A DNA stretch of 6,620 nucleotides from Hyphomicrobiales bacterium (lineage in GTDB: Bacteria; Pseudomonadota; Alphaproteobacteria; Rhizobiales; Beijerinckiaceae), in NCBI GenBank assembly GCA_900299065.1, contig OMIJ01000172.1, positions 1 through 6,620 of the forward strand. Direction: 5' to 3'. Made by a program: the position numbers and the translations under genes. Below the pieces are notes generated by a model. The model did not search any database. It was given only the letters and a program-made list of their open reading frames with translations, and was not told the DNA's origin. Positions 1 through 6,295 of the stretch are shown here, piece by piece. Every line of letters begins with the position of its first letter. The stretch's first letter is position 1.

Positions 1-50
1 CTGTGAGCAAGGGCCACATAATCAGCTTTTATGTTTGAGACGAATTGACG

Positions 51-70
51 CATGTCCAAGCTCTTACATG
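51..70. promoter_or_regulatory. Candidate operator dyad upstream of the Rieske oxygenase gene
   Basis: A 20-bp imperfect palindrome lies about 120 bases before the first gene. The arms are CATGT (51-55) and ACATG (66-70), and the centre is AGCT (59-62); 14 of 20 positions are symmetric. It sits in the only non-coding stretch long enough to hold the promoter of the + strand operon, where a regulator of a catabolic operon would be expected to bind. The sequence TTGACGCA occurs at 45-52, overlapping the left edge of the dyad, and again at 107-114. Symmetry of this level can arise by chance in a 192-base leader, so the operator role is inference. I could not find a convincing sigma-70 promoter with correct spacing. 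Confidence 0.25.
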
Positions 71-192
71 AGGGGAGAAAAGGCAGAGCAGGACTAAGAT
101 CAGGATTTGACGCAGACCATCACACTATTTAACCTGTAAACTACGAATAAAATTGCACTTGCCTGCTTATAGCGGCCATCTGGGAGGTCTCG

Positions 193-1356
193 ATGAATAA
201 AATGTACAAGCCCGAAGATTATCGCGACTTTGCTCACACAGGACCGCAAACCCTGGCCGGGAAATTTTTACGCAGTTTCTGGCAACCCATCATCAGATCC
301 GAGGAATTGGAATCGGGACGCCCCAAACGGGTTCATATTCTCAATGAATATTTCACTGCCTATCGTGGTGAAGACGGCAAAGCCTATGTCGTCCAGGACG
401 AATGCCCGCACAGACTGACACGCCTCTCCTTGGGCTGGGTAGAAGAGGATTCCATCCGCTGTTTTTACCATGGCTGGAAATTTGCCGGCGGAGATGGCCA
501 ATGCACTCATCAGCCTGCGGAGCCTGAGTCCTATAAAAAGGCAATCAAAGTTGCTGCTTATCCGGTCCGTGAATATTTGGGCCTGGTGTTTGTCTATTTT
601 GGCGAAGGCGAAGCACCCGAATTCCCGCTTTATCCTGAAGTTGATCTCGCCAAGGATACGGTGTTCTGCAGCTCCCATCCGGTGCCCTGCAATTATTTTC
701 AGCGTATTGAGAATGATCTTGATGAAGTGCATTTGCACTTTGTCCATCGTGTCTCCACCGATAGCATTGGCCTTGATCAATTACCCGAAATTCTCGTTGA
801 AGAAAGCGATTATGGCATTCTGCGCCGCGGCAAGCGCGGTGATCACGAAAACAACGTCAATCGCACGGGCCATATTTTCATGCCCAATACAATGCTGGTT
901 TTCACGCCCGGCCGACCCGGACGCTGGGCCTGGAATCTGCATCTGGCCTGGCGCGTACCAATTGATGACACAAGCATGATGAGCTTTGTTGTCAACGCCC
1001 ATCTGGGCGAAGGAAAGGGATTCCAAAAGCGGGATCGCCACCCCAATCCCGATCCGCAAATCTATATTGATAAGATTCTCAATTGTGAAATGCGCGTGCA
1101 GGACATAGATCCAGAATATCCTGCACTCTTTCAGGTGCAAGATGGCGTGGCGCTGGCTGGACAAGGCGCAATGGTTGATCGCAATCGCGAGCGCCTCGGG
1201 CAGTCAGATCGGGGTATTGTGTTGATGCGCAAACTCTGGTCAAGAGAATTGCAAGCCATTGCCGAAGGCCGACCTCTCAAAGCCTGGAAGCGCCCGAAAA
1301 ACTCTCTGCTTGACCATAATTCGCGGGAAGTGCAACTCGCCTCGGCGCGGAGTTAA
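193..1356 (+). CDS. Rieske [2Fe-2S] aromatic-ring oxygenase, alpha (catalytic) subunit, phthalate dioxygenase / O-demethylase type
   Basis: A 387-residue cytoplasmic non-haem iron oxygenase that would hydroxylate or O-demethylate an aromatic or related acid using O2 and electrons from a separate reductase. The N-terminal Rieske domain (about residues 25-135) has both cluster motifs: C71-P-H73 and C90-F-Y-H93-G-W. The catalytic domain has the mononuclear-iron motif N174-x-x-D177-x-x-H180-x4-H185, where D177 is the expected electron-transfer bridge. The C-terminal Q316-D317...DR...E...SD block is typical of the phthalate 4,5-dioxygenase group, and D317 is the likely third iron ligand. Length fits a one-subunit-type oxygenase (no beta subunit seen). 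The start at 193 is set by GGGAGG at 182-187, five bases upstream; an in-frame ATG at 202 is badly spaced. It ends in tandem TAA TAA. First gene of the + strand operon, 52 bases before the binding protein. No reductase or ferredoxin gene is present here. The substrate is not determinable. Confidence 0.93.
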   Translation: MNKMYKPEDYRDFAHTGPQTLAGKFLRSFWQPIIRSEELESGRPKRVHILNEYFTAYRGEDGKAYVVQDECPHRLTRLSLGWVEEDSIRCFYHGWKFAGGDGQCTHQPAEPESYKKAIKVAAYPVREYLGLVFVYFGEGEAPEFPLYPEVDLAKDTVFCSSHPVPCNYFQRIENDLDEVHLHFVHRVSTDSIGLDQLPEILVEESDYGILRRGKRGDHENNVNRTGHIFMPNTMLVFTPGRPGRWAWNLHLAWRVPIDDTSMMSFVVNAHLGEGKGFQKRDRHPNPDPQIYIDKILNCEMRVQDIDPEYPALFQVQDGVALAGQGAMVDRNRERLGQSDRGIVLMRKLWSRELQAIAEGRPLKAWKRPKNSLLDHNSREVQLASARS

Positions 1357-1398
1357 TAAAACGAGAGGATTCTCGCCTCAACAAACTAAAATCATCCG

Positions 1399-1405
1399 GG
1401 AGGAG
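1399..1405 (+). promoter_or_regulatory. Strong ribosome binding site deciding the start of the binding-protein gene
   Basis: The purine run GGGAGGAGAG (1398-1407) contains a full Shine-Dalgarno core GGAGG at 1399-1403, five bases before the ATG at 1409. The same frame is open much further upstream, to an ATG at 1259 inside the Rieske gene. Only the 1409 start has this site and yields a protein beginning directly with a signal peptide. It is the strongest ribosome site in the window, in line with the high expression usual for periplasmic binding proteins. Confidence 0.85.
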
Positions 1406-1408
1406 AGT

Positions 1409-2497
1409 ATGAAAAAGAATTTGAAAGCTGCAGCAGCTCTGACAAGCCTTGCTCTGGCTGTGTCCTGTTTTAGTTCCTCTGTCCAAGCACAGGAGATGAC
1501 GCCTGCTCTCAAGGAGCTTGTCGCCGCAGCCAATAAGGAGCGTGAAATCATCGTTACTTGGAGCGCTGATACTCTGGGCGGCGCGGAAGGCGCAAAACTC
1601 TTTGAAGAGCGCATGGCCAAACTTTATGGCGCGAGCGTGAAAGTGACTTGGTCGCCTGGGCGTTCCATGCCGGAAGTCGGCAATGAAATTGCCATGCGCT
1701 ATACCAATGGCCTGCCCTCTCCCAGCGATGTCTATTATGGCTTCTCGCGCAATATGGCCGATCTCATTCAATATGATCTCTTCCTCAAAACCCCTTGGAA
1801 AGACTATTCGCCGGATCGCATGACCAATGAAATTGTCGAGAAAGACACTTTCGTCAAAATCCAGACAGCCTATACGGGCTTTGCGGTCAGCAATAAATAT
1901 GCACCCTATATTCCCAAATCACTTGAAGATCTTTTGAAGCCCGAATGGAAGGGCAAAGTTGCCACCACATCCTATGGCGCAGGTTTTGAAATGCTGTCTT
2001 CAACGGATATGTGGGGCCCTGATAAGACAGTGGAATGGGCCAAGGCCTTTTCAGGACAAGTCAGCGGCCTTTTGAGATGCAGCGATATGGACAGATTATT
2101 GTCCGGCGAATTTGCCGCTCTTGTCACAGATTGCGGCGGCACATCGGCGATGCAAGCGATTGCTGATGGGTATCCAATGACCCATGTCATCACACCCGAA
2201 ACAGCAATTGTCAGCTTCTTCTATGTCGCAGTCCCTAAAAACTCTGCTCATCCCAATGCGGCACGTCTGCTTAGCGTCTATCTTCTCTCGGATGAAGGCC
2301 AGAGAAATATTAGCAAAATGCGCGGCGGCATGGATGTGCATTTTCTGCCAAATTCCAAAACTGGTGAGCGTATCCACAAATTGGAAGCCGAATGGGGCAA
2401 GAAATTTGTCAATGCCGATATTGATTGGCAATTGAAGAATGAAATTGGCAATAAAACACAGCGTATCGTCAAAGACATTCTCACACGCGGCAAGTGA
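1409..2497 (+). CDS. Periplasmic ABC-transporter substrate-binding protein, COG1840 (iron(III)/AfuA-like) class
   Basis: A 362-residue exported receptor that would capture a solute in the periplasm and deliver it to the permease encoded next. Residues 1-27 form a classical Sec signal peptide: basic MKKNLK, an Ala/Leu core, then V-Q-A before a predicted cut at A27/Q28. Cys20 lies inside the core in a poor lipobox context (A-V-S-C), so a lipoprotein is less likely. The mature part begins with a helix like those of the family (TPALKELVAAANKE), followed by the ITWSADT-type first strand. 'LLKPEWKGKVATTSYGAG' is a class hallmark. 'VAVPKNSAHPNAARLLSVYLLSDEGQ' near residues 270-300 is the conserved hinge/C-lobe block. 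The class was named for iron binding, but many members bind organic phosphonates or carboxylates; with catabolic genes on both sides an organic acid is the better guess. The start is fixed by the ribosome site at 1399-1405. Family call firm, ligand unknown. Confidence 0.9.
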   Translation: MKKNLKAAAALTSLALAVSCFSSSVQAQEMTPALKELVAAANKEREIIVTWSADTLGGAEGAKLFEERMAKLYGASVKVTWSPGRSMPEVGNEIAMRYTNGLPSPSDVYYGFSRNMADLIQYDLFLKTPWKDYSPDRMTNEIVEKDTFVKIQTAYTGFAVSNKYAPYIPKSLEDLLKPEWKGKVATTSYGAGFEMLSSTDMWGPDKTVEWAKAFSGQVSGLLRCSDMDRLLSGEFAALVTDCGGTSAMQAIADGYPMTHVITPETAIVSFFYVAVPKNSAHPNAARLLSVYLLSDEGQRNISKMRGGMDVHFLPNSKTGERIHKLEAEWGKKFVNADIDWQLKNEIGNKTQRIVKDILTRGK

Positions 2498-2523
2498 GAT
2501 AAAACAACCCGCTCAGCGCATCA

Positions 2524-2558
2524 GGTCCTCGTCATGATAAAAATCTCTGACGAGGACC
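2524..2558 (+). repeat. Perfect 11-bp inverted repeat (mRNA hairpin) between binding-protein and permease genes
   Basis: The arms at 2524-2534 (GGTCCTCGTCA) and 2548-2558 (TGACGAGGACC) are exactly complementary, with seven G:C and four A:T pairs. Inside the 13-base loop, GAT (2536-2538) can pair with ATC (2543-2545) around an AAAA tetraloop, extending the structure. It occupies the middle of the 92-base gap. The downstream bases ATCTCTGTTT lack the uninterrupted T run of a classical intrinsic terminator. In ABC importer operons a hairpin placed just after the binding-protein gene commonly protects the upstream message or partly stops transcription, giving much more binding protein than permease; that role is inferred here. 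A symmetric protein-binding site is the alternative. Confidence 0.8.
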
Positions 2559-2589
2559 ATCTCTGTTTCACTAATAAAGATCAGCTCAC

Positions 2590-4344
2590 ATGACCATGGA
2601 CGCGACAGCGCAGAGCCCGATCAGGACGCCTGTCCTGCAACGATTCGATCGCTCGACACTATTGATCTTTGTTATTGTGTTCAGCTTGAGTCTGCTGATC
2701 CTGACGTTTCCGATCATTATTTTCTGGTTGAGCTTTCGCATCGGCCGCCCGATTGATCCCAATGCGACCTATTCCTTTGCCCATTATATAAAAGTTTTTG
2801 GCGATCCCTTTGCCTATAAAGTTCTGCTCAACACGCTAGGCTTTGCATTGACAACCCTTGTCGTATCTCTGAGCTTTGGCTTGCCCTGCGCCTGGCTTGT
2901 GGAACGCACCAATCTGCCTGGCAAACCTATTCTTTATACATTGATGACCATCGGGCTTTTATTACCCGGATTTGCCACAGCCATGGGCTGGCTATTTTTG
3001 ATGCATCCGCGCATTGGCATTATCAATGCCATGCTCAAATCATTTTTGGGACTTGATTTTCCAATCTTCAACATCACCTCCATCATAGGCATGGGCTGGG
3101 TAGAAGGCTTGAGCCTGACTCCAGTTGCCTTCATCATGACAGCGGCCGTATTTCGCTCAATGGATCTGTCACTCGAAGAATCCGCGCAAATGTCCGGCGC
3201 GGATTTTCGCACCATCACACGCCGCATCACACTGCCACTCGCCTGGCCAGGCATTTTAGCTGCGGGCATTTATATTTTCACAATTGGTTTTGCGACCTTT
3301 GACGTGCCCGCTATTATCGGCTGGTCCAATCGAATTTTCACATTCAGCACTTATATGGTCACGCAACTCTCGCCGGACGATGGCTTGCCGCAATATGGAC
3401 CTGCAACAGCCCTCTCCACCCTTGTCATTGCCATGGCAGGCGCTTTGAGCTTTTGGTATGGACGTTTGCAGAGTCGAGCCCATCGCTATCAAATTGTTAC
3501 AGGCAAAGGCTATCGCCCCCGCCTGATAGAATTAGGTCGCGCAGCGCCTTTGGCCTGGCTTTTTCTGATCAGCTATTTTCTTTTGAGCAAACTCATCCCT
3601 TTGCTCATTGTGATCTGGGCTTCCATTCTGCCCTATTTCCAGCCACCTTCCATCGAGGCCTTATCATTACTGACCCTGAAGCATTTTAATTCTCTGCCCT
3701 GGGGACTTGTGCTGGAAGGGTTGAAGAACACGACCATTCTCGTCTTTTTGACTCCCAGCGTCACTTTGATTTGCGCCATTGCCTTTTCATGGCTGGTGCT
3801 GCGCTCCAAAATTCCAGGCCGCGGATTTTTCGATTTCGTCGCCTTTCTCCCGCATGCCATACCCAATATTGTCTTTGGCATAGGCGTATTACTCTTTGCA
3901 TTGTATGTGATGCGCGGGATAGCGCCTATCTTTGGTACGATCTGGATCTTGCTGATCATCTTTGTTGTAGGGCGCCTAAGCTATGCCACGCGCATGACCA
4001 ATGGCACGATGATGCAAATTCACAAAGACTTAGAAGAATCCGCCCAAATGAGCGGCGCCTCAACTGGTACCATACTCACGCGCATTATAGGCCCGCTGCT
4101 GCGTCCAACTTTAATCTATGCTTGGCTCTGGATCGCCTTAATCACCTTTCGCGAACTCACGCTCGCAGTGCTGCTCACAACGCGTGATAATATGACGCTT
4201 CCGGTCGTTGTCTGGAGCCTGTGGGTCGCAAGCGGATTTGGCCAGGCTGCTGCCCTGACCTTGATCCTACTGGTCATCATGATTCCTATTGTCTGGCTCT
4301 ATTGGTGGGTGGCACGCAAAATGAGCTTGTCGCAGGCAGGTTAA
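2590..4344 (+). CDS. Fused ABC-transporter permease with two membrane domains (FbpB/SfuB-like, iron(III)/2-aminoethylphosphonate type)
   Basis: A 584-residue inner-membrane protein holding two BPD-type permease domains in one chain, so no second permease is needed. I read about twelve hydrophobic segments, beginning near residues 22-46, 78-100, 113-137 and 163-187. A linker near 290-315 is followed by a second set from about 318 to 573. Each half has the cytoplasmic EAA loop that docks the ATPase: E197-S-A...G203...LP216 and E483-S-A...G489...GP502. Both loops contain the identical ten residues LEESAQMSGA, starting at 195 and 481, showing the internal duplication. Length is close to the usual 550-590 of this class. 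There is no strong ribosome site before 2590 (only a weak AAAGA at 2576-2580), and an ATG at 2596 is an equally possible start. Weak initiation and the upstream hairpin both suggest lower expression than the binding protein. The ATPase is not in the window. Confidence 0.93.
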   Translation: MTMDATAQSPIRTPVLQRFDRSTLLIFVIVFSLSLLILTFPIIIFWLSFRIGRPIDPNATYSFAHYIKVFGDPFAYKVLLNTLGFALTTLVVSLSFGLPCAWLVERTNLPGKPILYTLMTIGLLLPGFATAMGWLFLMHPRIGIINAMLKSFLGLDFPIFNITSIIGMGWVEGLSLTPVAFIMTAAVFRSMDLSLEESAQMSGADFRTITRRITLPLAWPGILAAGIYIFTIGFATFDVPAIIGWSNRIFTFSTYMVTQLSPDDGLPQYGPATALSTLVIAMAGALSFWYGRLQSRAHRYQIVTGKGYRPRLIELGRAAPLAWLFLISYFLLSKLIPLLIVIWASILPYFQPPSIEALSLLTLKHFNSLPWGLVLEGLKNTTILVFLTPSVTLICAIAFSWLVLRSKIPGRGFFDFVAFLPHAIPNIVFGIGVLLFALYVMRGIAPIFGTIWILLIIFVVGRLSYATRMTNGTMMQIHKDLEESAQMSGASTGTILTRIIGPLLRPTLIYAWLWIALITFRELTLAVLLTTRDNMTLPVVVWSLWVASGFGQAAALTLILLVIMIPIVWLYWWVARKMSLSQAG

Positions 4345-4359
4345 TCGAGACATCACATC

Positions 4360-5184
4360 ATGCCTTTCCTGCAACGTGATCAGACAAATCTCTATTATGA
4401 AAAAACTGGCCAGGGACCGGCGCTCATCCTCTTGCATGCCCTGCCCTTCGATCATTCGCTCTATCTCTATCAAATCGAACATTTCTCGGCATGGTTCACA
4501 CTCATAGCCATCGACTTTCGTGGCTTTGGACGCAGCTCTTCCCCAGATGAAACCTATGGACTGGATGATCTGCGCGATGATGTTTTGGCGATTTGCAAGT
4601 CTGAGAACATCGATCAAGCCATAGTGCTTGGCACAAGCATTGGATCAAAAGTCGCGACTTTAATTGGCCTTGATCGTCCTGATTTTTGCAAAGCTGTCAT
4701 TGCCGTTGGTGGCGGCAATAGACCTTCTGATCATTATCAAAGTCATATTATGGGCTATCAGGCCGGGCGCGAAACTTTCCATGCTCAACATTTAAAAAGC
4801 GTTCTCAGCTCCAATTATGCGAACTCGCCGCTTGGCCAGCATTTCATTCAAACAATGCTGGAAAGAGCTGCGCATCTCAATATGCAGGGCGCTGGCATGG
4901 CAAGAACTGTTCAAGCCGCACATGATCGGGATTTGCGACCTCGCCTGCCCAATCTGAGCCCACCCTTGCTGGTCCTGAATGGCGAATTTGATAATTCCCT
5001 GCCAAGAGGCAAAGAAACCGCCACTCTGGTTAATGGGTCAACCCACCACATTCTTGAAGGCTGCGGCCATGCCTGCTGCATCGAAGATCCCCAAACCTTC
5101 AATGCACATGTCTTTCATTTTCTGCACCAGCATGGCCTCTTCCCATCAGGACGAGACCATACTGACAACCGGCCAAGAGATTAG
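4360..5184 (+). CDS. Alpha/beta-hydrolase-fold enzyme, similar to 3-oxoadipate enol-lactonases and related esterases
   Basis: A 274-residue soluble hydrolase without a signal peptide, so cytoplasmic. Complete catalytic machinery is visible: the oxyanion region L25-H26-A-L-P, the strand motif D52-F-R-G-F-G-R-S, the nucleophile elbow G91-T-S93-I-G95, the likely acid D211 in NGEFD, and the catalytic H237 in GCGH. Size and motif order match PcaD-like enol-lactonases and carbon-carbon bond or ester hydrolases of aromatic pathways; these cannot be separated by eye. It starts 15 bases after the permease stop with only a weak GAGA (4347-4350) upstream, which points to co-transcription and translational coupling. 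It would act on a product made inside the cell from the imported compound, for example a lactone or ester. The C-terminal tail from about 262 is polar and probably disordered. Its stop codon overlaps the stop of the opposing amidohydrolase gene. Confidence 0.88.
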   Translation: MPFLQRDQTNLYYEKTGQGPALILLHALPFDHSLYLYQIEHFSAWFTLIAIDFRGFGRSSSPDETYGLDDLRDDVLAICKSENIDQAIVLGTSIGSKVATLIGLDRPDFCKAVIAVGGGNRPSDHYQSHIMGYQAGRETFHAQHLKSVLSSNYANSPLGQHFIQTMLERAAHLNMQGAGMARTVQAAHDRDLRPRLPNLSPPLLVLNGEFDNSLPRGKETATLVNGSTHHILEGCGHACCIEDPQTFNAHVFHFLHQHGLFPSGRDHTDNRPRD

Positions 5185-6278
5185 AAAAGACCGAGCTTCT
5201 CCATCAATGGAAAGACCTTGCGCGGATTATTGTGATAAATATCCATCCGCTGTTCATCGGTCAGAAAATCGAATTGATTGATTGTCGCCACGACATCATC
5301 TGACGGCTTGCCTGTGAAGGGATTCTGCTGAGCTGAGCCTGAACCGGGAACCTCACTGCCAAACACCATTTGGGCCGGACCTCGTTGATGAATTGCGGCT
5401 CCTAAAAACCACGGGTCATAGGCACATGTATCAAAGAACAGATTGTTGCGCAGATCGGGCCTTGGCTTTTTCACGCGTTTCACACGCCCAGTGCCAACCT
5501 GACCACCGGAATCCTGACCACTAAGCCCAATCTTATTGCCCGGCGCATCAGGCGGCAGACATGCGTCATAGGCCTCACCACTGGCCTGCAAGCGCCGAAG
5601 AGCACCGCCGCAATGGCAAATCACAATGCGCAATTTGGGAAAGCGCTCAAACACACTTCCCTGCTCGAGCAAAAGAGTCGCCAGAGTCTCTTCGGTGAGA
5701 TTGTTATATTGATAAGAATGGGACAAGCGCTCAATGCGCGGATCCTTGCTGACAGACGGATGGACAACAAGGGTTGCATCAAGCTCTTCGGCTTTTTCAT
5801 ACAGGGCATACCAAGCTTCATCATCAAGGCCGGGAGATTGCCTGTCGCCTGCAGGATCAGGGTTGAGCGTTGCCCCCACAAATCCAAGTTCTTTGACTGC
5901 ATAGTCAAGCTCAGCGACACATTTCTTGATATTGAGACCGGCAGTTTGTGGCAATTGGGCAATGCCGACAAATCTTTTTTCCATGCTGCATTGCAGAGCA
6001 ATGGTATCATTGGTTGTGCGCGCCCATTTCTCCTGTATGAACGGACGCTCCCAATGCATCATAGCCACGGGACGCGGTGAGATGAGCTGAATATCAATAT
6101 TGCGCTCATCCAGCATTTTTAAATGGCGCGACATGGCTTCCTGCATGGCGGCCTCAGGAATTTTAAGATCATCTCCACCCGGATTGCGCAAGGCAATCAG
6201 ATTTGCTGCATAACCGCGAAAATGAATCGGTGTCGAAATGTGACCATGCGTACAGATCACCTGTTTGCCTTTAAACAT
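5181..6278 (-). CDS. Amidohydrolase-superfamily enzyme (COG2159), resembling 4-oxalomesaconate hydratase / ACMSD-type decarboxylases
   Basis: A 365-residue cytoplasmic TIM-barrel metalloenzyme. Metal-site residues appear in family order: H11-G-H13 after the first strand, H173 (VVHPS), H222 (ICHCGG) and E309 (VFGSEVPGS). Most COG2159 decarboxylases have Asp in the last motif (FGSD). Glu there is, to my knowledge, a feature of the LigJ 4-oxalomesaconate hydratases of protocatechuate 4,5-cleavage, so a hydratase acting on an unsaturated keto-diacid is the best guess; decarboxylase or hydrolase activity remains possible. Residues about 238-276 form a Gly-rich, then basic insert between the H222 motif and the following strand. 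The ATG at 6276-6278 is preceded by GAGGG (6289-6293, read on the - strand). The gene lies 15 bases after the stop of the binding protein upstream, so the two form one operon. Its 3' end meets the alpha/beta hydrolase gene. Family firm, reaction tentative. Confidence 0.85.
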   Translation of the reverse strand: MFKGKQVICTHGHISTPIHFRGYAANLIALRNPGGDDLKIPEAAMQEAMSRHLKMLDERNIDIQLISPRPVAMMHWERPFIQEKWARTTNDTIALQCSMEKRFVGIAQLPQTAGLNIKKCVAELDYAVKELGFVGATLNPDPAGDRQSPGLDDEAWYALYEKAEELDATLVVHPSVSKDPRIERLSHSYQYNNLTEETLATLLLEQGSVFERFPKLRIVICHCGGALRRLQASGEAYDACLPPDAPGNKIGLSGQDSGGQVGTGRVKRVKKPRPDLRNNLFFDTCAYDPWFLGAAIHQRGPAQMVFGSEVPGSGSAQQNPFTGKPSDDVVATINQFDFLTDEQRMDIYHNNPRKVFPLMEKLGLF

Positions 6279-6286
6279 GCACTTAG

Positions 6287-6295
6287 TTCCCTCTT
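6287..6295 (-). promoter_or_regulatory. Ribosome binding site of the amidohydrolase gene, overlapping the upstream stop codon
   Basis: Read on the - strand, AAGAGGGAA covers 6295-6287 and its first two bases are the last two bases of the TAA stop (6296-6294) of the binding-protein gene. The core GAGGG lies ten bases before the ATG at 6278. The overlap indicates translational coupling within one message and supports the 6278 start. Confidence 0.65.

Noticed and set aside
107..135. TTGACG as a -35 promoter box
   Set aside because: No acceptable -10 hexamer at 16-18 bases; TATTTA is at 13 and TAAACT at 24.
268..780. 170-codon open frame on the - strand inside the Rieske gene
   Set aside because: It lies opposite a gene with complete catalytic motifs, has no recognisable domain and no ribosome site; a shadow of the real gene.
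1362..1375. Small hairpin CGAGA-GGAT-TCTCG after the Rieske stop
   Set aside because: Only five pairs, no T run, and immediately before a strong ribosome site; too weak to call a terminator.
1259..1408. Upstream in-frame extension of the binding-protein gene to an ATG at 1259
   Set aside because: It would overlap the Rieske gene by about 100 bases, has no ribosome site and would bury the signal peptide inside the protein.
1409..1468. Lipoprotein signal (Cys20) in the binding protein
   Set aside because: The residues before Cys20 are a poor lipobox and a clean V-Q-A signal-peptidase I site follows.
1409..4344. Dedicated iron(III) uptake system
   Set aside because: The family name suggests iron, but catabolic enzymes flank the genes, no iron-regulator (Fur) box is evident, and many members of the class carry organic solutes. 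Not excluded, only less likely.
5613..6080. 155-codon open frame on the + strand inside the amidohydrolase gene
   Set aside because: The - strand frame carries all the metal-site motifs; this frame shows no domain or start signal.
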